Shown here: piece by piece, positions 9,001 through 17,684 of the stretch
Layout: the number at the start of each line of letters is the position of its first letter
Numbering within the stretch: position 1 is the first letter of the stretch
Assembly: GCA_948663575.1 (NCBI GenBank)
Contig: CAPNAV010000001.1
Span: forward strand, 5,801 to 69,800
Reading direction: 5' to 3'
DNA: 64,000 nt
Source: an uncultured Candidatus Saccharibacteria bacterium
Lineage (GTDB): Bacteria > Patescibacteriota > Saccharimonadia > Saccharimonadales > Saccharimonadaceae
The notes under the pieces: model-generated
The model's database searches: none
The model's input: the letters and a program-made list of their open reading frames with translations, nothing else
What the model was told of the DNA's origin: nothing
Position numbers and translations under genes: made by a program

Positions 9001-9030
9001 TGTTATAATGTAGTTAAGGTGTTCAAGTAA

Positions 9031-9051
9031 GCTCACGCTCGGGGCACCAGG
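9031..9051. other. Possible right attachment site of the second element
   Basis: CGGGGCACCA here resembles CCGGGCACCA at the tRNA-Leu 3' end, and a TTCAAGT block lies just upstream as in the tRNA T-loop. It falls exactly where element-type sequence gives way to a chromosomal-looking gene. Serine recombinases need only a short shared core, so a short match is expected; it could also be chance. Confidence 0.3.
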
Positions 9052-9061
9052 AATTATATTG

Positions 9062-9130
9062 CGACATGGGATGCGAGAGGGTCTCGGTCGCTCTTGTTTT
9101 TAGAGCGGCAATATTATCTCTCTCATGTCG
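9062..9130 (+). promoter_or_regulatory. Folded leader of the rubredoxin gene (candidate riboswitch)
   Basis: Upstream TATAAT (about 9005-9010). The leader can form a three-stem junction: P1 10 bp (9062-9071 with 9121-9130, CGACATG/CATGTCG core), P2 CGAGA-GGG-TCTCG (9074-9086) and P3 CGCTCT/AGAGCG (9089-9107). The Shine-Dalgarno (AAAGAGG) follows 13 bases later. It does not match the FMN riboswitch consensus. Confidence 0.4.
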
Positions 9131-9155
9131 ACAACGATTTATAAAAGAGGTAAAC

Positions 9156-9761
9156 ATGAAGAATCCAAAGATTACACGAAAAATTACTCAAGGCGTTTAC
9201 GTTCTCACTACCGAGGGCGGAGGGTGTATTGTTGATGCTGTATCTCGCGCCAGCGCCGGCGAGCAGCCTCTCTTTACAGTGGCTGTCGCCAAGACCAATC
9301 ATTCACATAAGCTTTTACAAGAAAATGCCAAATTTGCTCTTTCAATTCTTGGTCAAAAAGCCGATCCAGCCATTATTCAAACTTTCGGTTTTAACTGTTC
9401 GAAAGATATCGATAAATTCGCTAAAGTTAAAACTACTAGAATCAACGATATTCCTGTAATCGATGATTCGCTTGGCTACATCCTTTGCGAAAAAGTCGAT
9501 GCTATCGACATGGAGACGCATACGCTATATATCGGTCGCATGGTTGAAGCTGATGTTTTCTCCAACGCCGATACTCCAATGAGCTATGCTTACTACCAAG
9601 AACATAAAGAAGATCTTAAAAAAGTTACAACCGAGCAGGGAAAGACTGCTTGGGTTTGCACTGCCTGCGGCTATGTTTATTATGGCGACGAAGTTCCAGA
9701 TGATTATAAGTGTCCTCTTTGCGGCCTCGGCAAAGCTTATTTCAAGAAAAAGGAAGATTAG
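9156..9761 (+). CDS. hrb: High-molecular-weight rubredoxin (flavin reductase domain plus rubredoxin)
   Basis: 201-aa redox protein. Residues about 1-150 are a flavin-reductase-like FMN-binding split barrel (starting [20 protein letters not shown], with [14 protein letters not shown]); residues about 165-200 are a rubredoxin with both CxxC knuckles, [12 protein letters not shown] and CPLCG, that bind iron. In other bacteria such proteins pass electrons from NAD(P)H to oxygen or nitric oxide scavenging flavoproteins. The ATG at 9156 has AAAGAGG 5 bases upstream; an in-frame start at 9066 would put the leader stems inside the protein. Single gene with its own terminator. Confidence 0.9.
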   Translation: MKNPKITRKITQGVYVLTTEGGGCIVDAVSRASAGEQPLFTVAVAKTNHSHKLLQENAKFALSILGQKADPAIIQTFGFNCSKDIDKFAKVKTTRINDIPVIDDSLGYILCEKVDAIDMETHTLYIGRMVEADVFSNADTPMSYAYYQEHKEDLKKVTTEQGKTAWVCTACGYVYYGDEVPDDYKCPLCGLGKAYFKKKED

Positions 9762-9805
9762 CTGCATATAATCATATACGCAAGCCAATAATAGCCCTAA
9801 AAAGC

Positions 9806-9833
9806 AAAATACCCCAAAAAATGGGGTATTTTT
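9806..9833 (+). terminator. Intrinsic terminator of the rubredoxin gene (bidirectional)
   Basis: Stem AAAATACCCC/GGGGTATTTT with a 7-base loop and T-run. The symmetric A/T flanks let it also end minus-strand transcripts from the promoter at 9883-9911. Confidence 0.85.
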
Positions 9834-9882
9834 GCACACAAAAATACCTTCCCTCAGCATAGCCTTTTCAGGTTATAATTAT

Positions 9883-9911
9883 ATTGTAGCACACAATATT
9901 AAAAAAGTCAA
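9883..9911 (-). promoter_or_regulatory. Orphan minus-strand promoter
   Basis: TTGACT (9906-9911), 17-base spacer ending TGTGC, TACAAT (9883-9888): a full match to the window's rigid promoter class. It points left into the rubredoxin terminator with no gene to serve; a transcript would end after about 50-70 bases. Confidence 0.6.
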
Positions 9912-10056
9912 TAGCAAGATGTTCGGTTTTTGAATGTCAACAGGGGTAAAGTAACCAAAATTCCAAAAATATCAAAACATATTTTCATCAAAATTGCGTG
10001 ACAAAAATCGTAAAAAACAATCTTGACGGCAAGCGTAGGCGTGATAAAATAGTTAC

Positions 10057-10195
10057 AGAAGTTCGGACGAGATCTTACGTTGAGGGTCGTCTGAAGTTCA
10101 AAAATTTAATACTTGGGTGGAAAAATGCTTATTACAACTAAACTTGTTGTATAAAAAAATAAGGCTCTGCAGAACTGCGAGGGTCTTATTTTTTT
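10057..10195 (+). ncRNA. Candidate small RNA with own promoter and terminator
   Basis: Promoter TTGACG (10023-10028), 16-base spacer, TAAAAT (10045-10050). The transcript would begin with an imperfect hairpin (GAAGTTCGGACGA with TCGTCTGAAGTTC, about 10068-10109) and end in a terminator stem AATAAG/CTTATT (10158-10190) with seven T. No start codon with a Shine-Dalgarno is present. No known RNA family was recognised. The rest of the gap 9912-10022 shows nothing. Confidence 0.5.
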
Positions 10196-10218
10196 GCAGC
10201 TGACCAGCCGCGACGCCT

Positions 10219-10983
10219 TTATTGATCTATCTCTACTCCTACCGCTCGCTCATTCGGGCAAGTTGACAAAATATTAGCAATCGCATCGTGCTCAGCTTGA
10301 GTTACCCAAAGGTCGTATTTATATTTCACGGAAATCTGCCGAGCTACATATTGACACCGAAAGGCTTTATTAGATGGCAGCCATGTCGCCGCATCACCGT
10401 CTGATTTTTTCTGATTAGCGCTCGAATCTACCGCCAGGAGGTTGAGCGGATCGGTTGCTAAACTATATCTCTCATCTGCTGTCAAATTCTGCGCACCCTT
10501 TTGCCATGCATCCGACAACGCTACGACATGGTCAATCTGAATTCTCGTCGTAAAATCCGATCGTTCATAGAAAATCAAATGCTGCCCTGTATATGGCTCA
10601 TCAAACTCACCGCTAACCACTGTACATTGATCGTCGCTCAAAACTGCCGTCTCTCCTATTTCACGACGAATAATTCGCTGACGCAGGCTACATCCTTCAA
10701 TCGTTGGCCATCCAGAATAAAACTGCGTACGCTCATAGCCAGTTTTAGGCGCACGCCCCTTAATCGCTAGCTGTTCGAGAACCTCTGTCGCCAATGGCGC
10801 TGATAAATCTATACCGGATGGCGTTTCGGCGGCCGATACAGTCTCGTCTGGCGCGGTTCCAGGCTCAAAAATCTGTTCGTAACTGCTAGGATTAGAGATA
10901 ATAATCCCTATAAGTCCCGCCGCCGCCAAAAATGCCGCTATAATCCTGCGCTTCCGATAAACTCCTATCCTCCTCTTATTCAT
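10219..10983 (-). CDS. Membrane-anchored or secreted HNH nuclease (DUF1524-type)
   Basis: 254 aa. Residues 1-30 hold an Arg-rich start and one hydrophobic helix (AAFLAAAGLIGIIIS), a signal anchor. The C-terminal half carries the beta-beta-alpha metal nuclease core: IDHVVALSDAWQKGA (about residues 149-163) and a later N-x-x-AVDSSANQKKSD block, as in the GmrSD/DUF1524 family. Three further Cys suggest an extracytoplasmic disulfide. It could degrade external DNA to feed a nucleotide-scavenging lifestyle (inference). The ATG is 6 bases after TAAGAT (minus 10990-10995), so a leaderless mRNA is likely. Confidence 0.8.
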   Translation of the reverse strand: MNKRRIGVYRKRRIIAAFLAAAGLIGIIISNPSSYEQIFEPGTAPDETVSAAETPSGIDLSAPLATEVLEQLAIKGRAPKTGYERTQFYSGWPTIEGCSLRQRIIRREIGETAVLSDDQCTVVSGEFDEPYTGQHLIFYERSDFTTRIQIDHVVALSDAWQKGAQNLTADERYSLATDPLNLLAVDSSANQKKSDGDAATWLPSNKAFRCQYVARQISVKYKYDLWVTQAEHDAIANILSTCPNERAVGVEIDQ

Positions 10984-11084
10984 ATCTTTATCTTAGCATA
11001 AAACCCGGGTGTAAGAAGTGAAACGTCAAATTATCTCTCACAAGAGAAGTTTTATTAGTTAAATCTGCTATAATATATTACAAT

Positions 11085-13202
11085 ATGCCTAAATTCGAAC
11101 TCGTTTCCAAGTATCAGCCTACTGGCGACCAGCCCCAGGCGATTGAGCAGCTCACCGCCGGCCTTAATGCTGGCGTGCGTGAGCAGACTTTGCTTGGCGT
11201 CACTGGTTCCGGCAAGACCTTCACGATGGCAAACATCATCCAAAATTACCAGCGCCCGACTCTCATTCTCGCTCATAATAAAACCCTCGCCGCTCAACTT
11301 TACTCCGAGTTCCGCGAATTCTTCCCCAAGAATGAGGTGCATTATTTTGTCTCGTACTTCGATTATTATCAGCCAGAAGCCTACATCGCCAGTACTGATA
11401 CCTATATCGAAAAAGACTCCGCTATCAACGACGAAATCGACCGTCTTCGTCACGCCGCCACGGTCGCTCTGCTCACCCGTCCTGATACTATCGTTGTCGC
11501 TTCGGTCTCTTGTATTTACGGCATTGGTTCGCCTGATCATTATACAGAAATGTCGCTCCCGCTAGTCAAGACCAATGGCAGTTGGCGGATTGCGGGTACT
11601 CTGACGGACAACTTTTTAGCCAAGAGCGAGCAACAGATCATGAAGTCCGAACTGACTGAAGCCGCCTTACAAATAATTACGGGCAATCCTACTGAATTGC
11701 AGACGCAGCAGCTCTCTCAACAGAATTTCCTGATTTATCTTGTCGCTATGCAATATCATCGCAACGACCTCGCCTTCGAACGCGGCAATTTTCGTGTCAT
11801 GGGCGATACTGTCGACCTCTTTCCGGCCAGCGGGGAATGGGGCTATCGCTTTGAGTTTGGTTTCGACACCCTTGAGAGCGTTCGTATTATCGACCCGCTT
11901 ACTGCCGAGACTAAGGAAAAGCCTGACCGTATTCACATCTTCCCAAATACTCACTACGCCACCCCTAAAGATCAGCTCGAAACTGCCATTGCTGGTATCG
12001 AGGCTGAGTTTAAGGAGCGTCTCAATTATTTCGAAAAACACAACAAGTTCCTCGAGGCGCAGCGCCTCTCTCAGCGCACCAAATACGACCTCGAAATGCT
12101 CCGCGAGACGGGCTTTGTTAAGGGGATCGAAAATTACTCGCGCCACCTCGACGGTCGCAAGGCCGGCGAGCCCCCTGCCACTCTAATAGACTTTTTCCCG
12201 CAAGACTTCCTGCTCCTAGTTGACGAAAGCCACATGACCTTGCCCCAAGTACGCGGCATGTATAATGGCGATCATGCCCGCAAAGAAACTCTTGTTGAGC
12301 ACGGTTTTCGCTTGCCGAGCGCCCTTGATAATCGTCCGCTCATTTTTACAGAGTTCCAGCAACACATCAATCATGCTATTTATGTATCCGCCACCCCTGG
12401 CCCGTACGAGCTTGAGCATTCTCCAGAACCCGCCCAGCAAGTTATCCGTCCGACTGGCCTCCTTGATCCGGAAATAGAAGTCCGTTCTTCCGAGGGGCAA
12501 ATTGACGATCTTATCGAAGAAATCGAGTATCGCATCACCAAAAACCAACGCACTCTCGTCACTACCCTCACTAAGAAGATGGCCGAAGATTTGACTGATT
12601 ATCTGAAAGAACGCGAGATTAAGGTCGCTTACATCCATTCCGATATTGACACTCTCGAACGCGGTGATATTCTGCGCGACCTCCGTGCCGGCGTTTATGA
12701 CGTGCTCGTAGGTATTAATCTTTTGCGCGAAGGCTTGGATCTGCCAGAGGTCTCGCTGGTTGCTATCCTCGATGCCGACAAGGAGGGTTTTCTTCGTTCT
12801 GAATCTGCACTTATCCAGACTATCGGTCGCGCCGCTCGTCATGTTAATGGCAAAGTAATTATGTATGCCGACAATATTACCGAAAGCATGCACAAAGCTA
12901 TCGACGAGACCATGCGCCGCCGCGAGATTCAACAGGCATATAATAAAGAACACAACATCACTCCGCGTTCCGTCAAGAAAGAAATTAGCGCAGGTCTCCG
13001 TGCCATTATCCCCGAAAAGGCGGAGGTTACCAAGCTCGATCTCAAACGCCTTCCGCCTGAAGAAATCCCCAGTCTCATTAAGGAGCTTCAGTCTCAGATG
13101 CAGCTCGCTGCTGCTAACTTAGACTTCGAGAAAGCGGCTTTCCTCCGCGACCAGATCGCCGAAATCAAAGGCGAATCCGCATCTAAATCCAAAAAGAAAT
13201 AA
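11085..13202 (+). CDS. uvrB: Excinuclease ABC subunit B
   Basis: 705-aa DNA-damage recognition helicase of nucleotide excision repair; it receives damaged DNA from UvrA and recruits UvrC. Walker A GVTGSGKT near residue 40, the beta-hairpin block [17 protein letters not shown] (about residues 90-107), Walker B LLVDESH, helicase motif [11 protein letters not shown], and the C-terminal UVR domain ([20 protein letters not shown]). Length is normal for the family. TATAAT (11069-11074) ends 10 bases before the ATG and no Shine-Dalgarno is present, so the leader is very short or absent. uvrA and uvrC are not in the window. Confidence 0.98.
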   Translation: MPKFELVSKYQPTGDQPQAIEQLTAGLNAGVREQTLLGVTGSGKTFTMANIIQNYQRPTLILAHNKTLAAQLYSEFREFFPKNEVHYFVSYFDYYQPEAYIASTDTYIEKDSAINDEIDRLRHAATVALLTRPDTIVVASVSCIYGIGSPDHYTEMSLPLVKTNGSWRIAGTLTDNFLAKSEQQIMKSELTEAALQIITGNPTELQTQQLSQQNFLIYLVAMQYHRNDLAFERGNFRVMGDTVDLFPASGEWGYRFEFGFDTLESVRIIDPLTAETKEKPDRIHIFPNTHYATPKDQLETAIAGIEAEFKERLNYFEKHNKFLEAQRLSQRTKYDLEMLRETGFVKGIENYSRHLDGRKAGEPPATLIDFFPQDFLLLVDESHMTLPQVRGMYNGDHARKETLVEHGFRLPSALDNRPLIFTEFQQHINHAIYVSATPGPYELEHSPEPAQQVIRPTGLLDPEIEVRSSEGQIDDLIEEIEYRITKNQRTLVTTLTKKMAEDLTDYLKEREIKVAYIHSDIDTLERGDILRDLRAGVYDVLVGINLLREGLDLPEVSLVAILDADKEGFLRSESALIQTIGRAARHVNGKVIMYADNITESMHKAIDETMRRREIQQAYNKEHNITPRSVKKEISAGLRAIIPEKAEVTKLDLKRLPPEEIPSLIKELQSQMQLAAANLDFEKAAFLRDQIAEIKGESASKSKKK

Positions 13203-13220
13203 CCTACCAAAAATCCAGAT

Positions 13221-13285
13221 GTTGTAAAAATTACAACGTTTACTCAATGCTATTCTCTCAGGCTAAACATTGTAAAAAAACAACA
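13221..13285. repeat. Pair of TTGTAA palindromes downstream of uvrB
   Basis: GTTGTAA-aaa-TTACAAC (13221-13237) is a perfect 7-bp inverted repeat; a second, weaker TTGT...ACAAC copy follows near 13270. The same motif is paired again near 59403-59465. It could be a regulator site or a small terminator-like hairpin. Confidence 0.4.
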
Positions 13286-13335
13286 CGTACTAAATATTAC
13301 CTATCCAAGGCCAAAGCATGATATCTATAATCTAG

Positions 13336-13363
13336 CAAAAACCGCCCAGCATCGCTGAACGGC
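13336..13363 (-). terminator. Terminator of the 13395-14024 gene
   Basis: On the minus strand GCCGTTCAGC/GCTGGGCGG forms a hairpin followed by TTTTTG, just beyond that gene's stop. Confidence 0.75.
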
Positions 13364-13394
13364 TACCGCAACAGTTTGAGCTGTATTCCGGGGG

Positions 13395-14024
13395 CTATGA
13401 TTTTATGTGTCTGCATTCCCAACTCTCGAAAGCAAGGGCTTGTAGAGCGATTTTAACTCGCCTGTCGTGGTCGGTCTTTGCTTTATATTCCTGATCTTTC
13501 CATTCTATGTATTCCAGATTACTTTTGAACCCATCGAGGGATAGTTGTGAAAATGAGCAGAGGATGCTTGGCTTTTTGAAAAGTAGTATTTCGCGCGAAG
13601 CAAAAAACTCCGGCGATAGTATTAATTCCGCACCCCTAAGCGAAATTACCAAATCCGCTTGCCGACCATTTCCTAGTGCTTGCACACGTTCTTGATATTT
13701 TGCATATTCTGAAGCATATTGCTGCCAAGCAAAATAGGCGTTTCTTAATTTTTGCAGATAAGCGTTTGCTTCACGCCTTCCATGCGCATCCCCATAGCAA
13801 AATTCTCTCAGCTCCGTTGTGTTGTGCGAAATTGGCATCTGCCACGAAAACCCTACCTTATCCATTTCGATCAGCTTTGCCATCTCCGCGTCTCCCGTTG
13901 CTCTGCGAATTTGCTCAATATTCCAATTTAAGTAGTCAATGCGGCGTCGATCATCAAGCACATACTCCGGTATATTATTTGTTCCTAGATCCTCCTGCCG
14001 CTCCCTGTCATCTGTTGACTTCAA
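13395..14024 (-). CDS. Hypothetical cytoplasmic protein
   Basis: 209 aa, charged and mostly helical, no signal peptide or membrane segment, no recognised domain. The TTG at 14022-14024 is chosen because GGAGG sits 7 bases upstream; the nearby ATG is closed at once by a TGA. Single gene with its own terminator on the minus strand. It belongs with the window's other unrecognised single genes, but no sequence match links it to them. Confidence 0.65.
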   Translation of the reverse strand: MKSTDDRERQEDLGTNNIPEYVLDDRRRIDYLNWNIEQIRRATGDAEMAKLIEMDKVGFSWQMPISHNTTELREFCYGDAHGRREANAYLQKLRNAYFAWQQYASEYAKYQERVQALGNGRQADLVISLRGAELILSPEFFASREILLFKKPSILCSFSQLSLDGFKSNLEYIEWKDQEYKAKTDHDRRVKIALQALAFESWECRHIKS

Positions 14025-14112
14025 AACATCACCTCCGTTTCCAAAAAGAGCACTCCTACAAAATTATACCATCCCACCACTGTAAGAACATAAAAACATA
14101 ACCAAAAAGTAC

Positions 14113-14141
14113 TAGACAAAATCGCAAAAGTATGCTACAAT
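14113..14141 (+). promoter_or_regulatory. Promoter of the 14231 gene
   Basis: TAGACA (14113-14118), 17-base spacer ending TATGC, TACAAT (14136-14141). The leader then holds a hairpin around GCAACGTTTTTGTTGC (about 14177-14192). Confidence 0.7.
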
Positions 14142-14230
14142 GGTAGTAATAAGCTGAAAACGCTTATGCAAACGCGCAACGTTTTTGTTGCGTAAGTACA
14201 TTCACAGCCCGAGGGAAAGGATGAGGAAAA

Positions 14231-15253
14231 ATGAAGAAGATGAAGAAAATGTTGTCACTGTTAACTCTGCTGGTGTTGCTGGCTGGAATCACTAGCCATG
14301 CCGCTGAAGCACAAGATTCTGGCACGGTCGGGAGTCCAATCTTACCCAACCAATGGGAACCGAAGGCACAGGACTCCTCATGGATGTCTCAGCCTACGGC
14401 TACGCCTATGCCGAAGCTGTGCGATGGACTGAATACTGGATCTGCTGCAAGCAGTGGCGCAACGCCTATGTCCAAAAACAGTCCTACGTCGCCTACGCCT
14501 GAATCCACGCCTAAGCCTACGCCTACGGTTCCGCCCACGCCTAAGCCGGAGGCGTACGAATCGATTCTGGATAATCCGGAGCTGATTCTGAAACCTAACG
14601 AAGAGATTGTGGGCACTGTCAGCAAGAAGTATCGCTTACCTCGCGGTACTGAAGTCACCCCTGGCACAGTACTGATGCGGATATATAATTCTGATATGGA
14701 ATGTGTAACCTCATTGGTAGTGCCGGAGCTCCCTGAAGAGCAGGCAGAATTTCTGGAGAAGCTTGGCCTTAAGGCCTGCCTGACGATAGACGAGCATGAT
14801 ACGTACATCAGTTATCATCTCAAATTCTATCGTGAGAATGAGAACCTGATTTTGCAGGTCTACCAGAGTGAAAACATGAGCCTGGTACTTGTCGATACGC
14901 CGTATCTGTATTACGCAAGCTGTATTCGTTCCGACGACGGCGACTATGACAAAGATAGTGCTTCTGTAGGATTACTCAGTGGCACTTGGGAATTATTCTG
15001 GAGCCAGAACTACTGGCGCGAAGAACACAATCTGGAGACAGGCAACGGCGAGTATTCATACGTCGTCGCCGAGCTGGCCGAATTTTCGGAAACCACAGCC
15101 GCGCTATCAGAGCAGGAATTTGCCGACATGAAGATAGCGATCGGTGGCTCGATCCTTGCTGAATTCCGCAAATATGTTGAATATTTGCCGGAAAGCTATA
15201 GCGAGGATTATCTCGAGCTGATTGGGTTTACCGAGATGACTCTTCAACCATAA
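14231..15253 (+). CDS. Secreted protein with a Thr/Pro linker, paralogue of the next gene
   Basis: 340 aa. Cleavable signal peptide (KKMKKMLSLLTLLVLLAGI, AxA at HAAEAQ), then a low-complexity linker of TPTPEPTP type (about residues 75-112), then a globular domain. That domain matches the next gene's product: PGTVLMR, a P-E-x-P-E-E-Q-A segment, and a C-terminal ETT(A)A(L/F)S motif. Function unknown; surface or secreted location is clear. Own promoter and terminator, so it is monocistronic. Confidence 0.75.
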   Translation: MKKMKKMLSLLTLLVLLAGITSHAAEAQDSGTVGSPILPNQWEPKAQDSSWMSQPTATPMPKLCDGLNTGSAASSGATPMSKNSPTSPTPESTPKPTPTVPPTPKPEAYESILDNPELILKPNEEIVGTVSKKYRLPRGTEVTPGTVLMRIYNSDMECVTSLVVPELPEEQAEFLEKLGLKACLTIDEHDTYISYHLKFYRENENLILQVYQSENMSLVLVDTPYLYYASCIRSDDGDYDKDSASVGLLSGTWELFWSQNYWREEHNLETGNGEYSYVVAELAEFSETTAALSEQEFADMKIAIGGSILAEFRKYVEYLPESYSEDYLELIGFTEMTLQP

Positions 15254-15265
15254 CTCCCCCTCTCG

Positions 15266-15299
15266 ACCGGTCGCATATCTTTAGCTGCGGCCGGTTTTT
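15266..15299 (+). terminator. Terminator of the 14231 gene
   Basis: ACCGGTCGC/GCGGCCGGT stem with T-run. Nearly the same sequence ends the paralogous next gene (16534-16567), so the terminator was duplicated with the gene. Confidence 0.85.
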
Positions 15300-15458
15300 C
15301 TTGCTTCAAAATAAGCACTAAAGCTCAAAAAAGGGAACTAGAAGTAATATTACATCCTCCAGCGTCTCGATTAGTTTATCGATGAACCATATCTAACATT
15401 CATTAAGTCAGCCCCCAATGGGTATTTTTGTAAAATATGCAAATTAACATAAAAACTA

Positions 15459-15487
15459 TGGACAAAATCAACAACGTGTGATATAAT
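15459..15487 (+). promoter_or_regulatory. Promoter of the 15555 gene
   Basis: TGGACA (15459-15464), 17-base spacer ending TGTGA, TATAAT (15482-15487). Member of the 17-base-spacer class. Confidence 0.75.
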
Positions 15488-15554
15488 GAAGATATGGGGT
15501 ATGATTTTTGGCCTCATAAGAAACTAAAATCGCACATTTATAGGAGGAATGAAA

Positions 15555-16517
15555 ATGAAGAAAAAGTCTCTTGTTACTACTGTTGTTCTGTTGGTCAGTC
15601 TGCTCTGCGGATGCGGCGCTCCGGACTTTACTGCTACTCATGACGATACGTCGGGTGTCGTTTCGTTGCTGGATAGCCATACGAACGATCGCAGCGGTAT
15701 TGACGATTTCGCTAGCCGGTTAGCTAGAGCTGGACACGCTATGGATATCGGCATTGAAGAGTCGGAACCGTTCGTCCAAATCGTTAGCCCATCCTATGGC
15801 ATTGATCCATTAGGCCTGCCGTCAATTAAGGTCGAATACCTGGCAAGGAACGTCGTGTGGAACGGCGAACCTCAGGTCACTCCAGAGTACACTGCCATTG
15901 CCCTCTGCTGGCCGGATGCTGCTGATTATGAACCTGGTACGGTATTGATGCGGCTGACACCTGAGGAGTGCGCGTCAGAGTGGACGCTTTCTATCCCAGA
16001 ATTTCCGGAAGAGCAAGCGCGCGAGCTTGAGGAAGCCGGCTTGCAGTGTTGCATGATCACCTACTCCAAAACGGATGGTAGTAGTAGTCGTCGTTGTCAG
16101 TCGTTGTCTTTTTACAACGGTCCCTTAAGAATCGCTATCTATGATTTTACCGAGGAGTCGTTCAGAAGCAACGTCTTTTGCTACTCTTGGGAAGTCTGCG
16201 ATATGGATAGTTATAGCCTTAACGACTACGTGCTTCTGGATTCTTTCCACGCCGACTGTCCTTGCGGTAACTTCAGTCACGCTTGGCGTGTAGAGTATGA
16301 GACGCCTGCTGCGTCTTGGTACACTAATGAGCGTGTCGAGCGTCGACAGATTGAGTCGCTGTCCGAGGGTACAGAAACTACTTTTGCCTTCAGCGCAGAA
16401 GAATTCTCCGCCCTGATGGATGTGATTCATCAGATTCAGTCACGGGCATGTTTCAAGGATTCCAAAGTTGAACTCGAGGCGGGGTCGGAGGTTGAACCAG
16501 AGGTAGATTCATTGTAA
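15555..16517 (+). CDS. Lipoprotein paralogous to the preceding secreted protein
   Basis: 320 aa. Signal peptide ends in a lipobox-like LLCGC, so it is probably lipid-anchored. It shares PGTVLMR, PEFPEEQARELEEAGLQ and the C-terminal acidic ETTFAFS motif with the 14231 product. It has many cysteines (including CPC), suggesting disulfides outside the cell. AGGAGG at 15542-15547 is 7 bases before the second ATG (15555), which is preferred over the ATG at 15549. Function unknown. An acidic tail (EAGSEVEPEVDSL) closes the protein. Confidence 0.75.
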   Translation: MKKKSLVTTVVLLVSLLCGCGAPDFTATHDDTSGVVSLLDSHTNDRSGIDDFASRLARAGHAMDIGIEESEPFVQIVSPSYGIDPLGLPSIKVEYLARNVVWNGEPQVTPEYTAIALCWPDAADYEPGTVLMRLTPEECASEWTLSIPEFPEEQARELEEAGLQCCMITYSKTDGSSSRRCQSLSFYNGPLRIAIYDFTEESFRSNVFCYSWEVCDMDSYSLNDYVLLDSFHADCPCGNFSHAWRVEYETPAASWYTNERVERRQIESLSEGTETTFAFSAEEFSALMDVIHQIQSRACFKDSKVELEAGSEVEPEVDSL

Positions 16518-16533
16518 TTCGTTCCATCAAATT

Positions 16534-16567
16534 CCGGTCGCATATCTTTAACTGCGGCCGGTTTTTT
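16534..16567 (+). terminator. Terminator of the 15555 gene
   Basis: CCGGTCGC/GCGGCCGG stem with six T; near-copy of the terminator at 15266-15299. Confidence 0.85.
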
Positions 16568-16713
16568 CGTTAAGGCATTAGCTGTCTAGCAGACAAAAGC
16601 ATAGTCGTAGTAGACACTCTAACTAGTTCATGATAAAATATGACAGAAGTATTTATTACTTAGCAACTGACAATCATGTCAAATTCACAGATTACATAAG
16701 GAGGGAATGTAAT

Positions 16714-17481
16714 ATGACAACGAATCAAAGTAATTCATGGAAGGATGGTGACGGTTTTGGGCTAAACTATGCAGAGGCTCTACGTCACGACGCTCATAGC
16801 AGTCTACAGGAACGGATTGAAGATGAACTGGATCGCGCCCGCCTGATACGCAAAGCGATATTGTCCATGGCTCCCGATAATTTTTCTCTGGGGCCGGAAT
16901 ATACGACGCTAAACCGTGCCCATGTCTGTGCAATGATTCTAACGATAGTATGTGCGATTGCAATACGTTTATCTCTGACTCATTTCGAACCAACTTTCTT
17001 TAGCGGATTTATAGATTGGATGACTAGCGCTATTCTGCACTGTATTATGGCTATCTCTCTGCAGTTTGTTTATTTTTGCAAGATTACAAATCCTCGACTT
17101 ATCTTTTGCACATCGAAAGGACTGTATCGGGCCAGTACTTACTGTTTTGATATGGAAGTTAAGAAACATGTATTTGATTACGCTTTCGCCGAGGTTGAGC
17201 CAGTTTGGAAGAAAATTTATGACTGCCGAAATTTCATGCGCGAGTATTTATCGGTTGACGTGAAGCTCGAGACCATTATTCCGCTAAAGTGGTATGCCGC
17301 CGTATATTACGATGGCATTAATGGGGAGCCTGACGCGACATTTTCTCTTGAAGATGAAGACTGCTATGATCGGTTTCTGCGTTTTTTGGTAGCACTTTGT
17401 GTTCAATATCAGATTTCTCCTGAGCATGTCGACATTCTTCAGGCGAAAATTGACGCCGCGCACCAATCTGTTGAATCGTAA
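16714..17481 (+). CDS. Membrane protein of unknown function
   Basis: 255 aa. Two hydrophobic helices near residues 70-88 and 100-118 with soluble N- and C-terminal parts; the C-terminal part is acidic (FSLEDEDCYDRF). No domain recognised. AAGGAGGG lies several bases before the ATG at 16714; an upstream in-frame ATG (16630) lacks such a site. Single gene between two terminators. Confidence 0.65.
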   Translation: MTTNQSNSWKDGDGFGLNYAEALRHDAHSSLQERIEDELDRARLIRKAILSMAPDNFSLGPEYTTLNRAHVCAMILTIVCAIAIRLSLTHFEPTFFSGFIDWMTSAILHCIMAISLQFVYFCKITNPRLIFCTSKGLYRASTYCFDMEVKKHVFDYAFAEVEPVWKKIYDCRNFMREYLSVDVKLETIIPLKWYAAVYYDGINGEPDATFSLEDEDCYDRFLRFLVALCVQYQISPEHVDILQAKIDAAHQSVES

Positions 17482-17492
17482 TTTATCATCAT

Positions 17493-17519
17493 AAAAGCTC
17501 GGCTTCGGCTGGGCTTTTT
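17493..17519 (+). terminator. Terminator of the 16714 gene
   Basis: AAAAGCTCGGC-TTCG-GCTGGGCTTTTT: strong stem with a TTCG tetraloop and T-run. Confidence 0.9.
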
Positions 17520-17684
17520 GACTTCCGAGAGACAATCATAATAAATCTCAGAATATAAAAATAGACCTCTGAAATCTCCCAAAAACCTCTTTACAATCAG
17601 TTAATATTCATATATTATATACGAGTAGAGTTGGAGCTGGTTGATATTAGTGCTCCGACAAAATAATAATTAAAAGGAGAAAGA

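Noticed and set aside
9015..9130. FMN riboswitch upstream of the flavin-reductase gene
   Set aside because: A CTCGGGGC block looked similar, but the conserved ACCGGCGGT and other RFN elements are missing.
12216..12953. Long minus-strand frame inside uvrB
   Set aside because: Shadow of the well-supported uvrB gene; no signals of its own.
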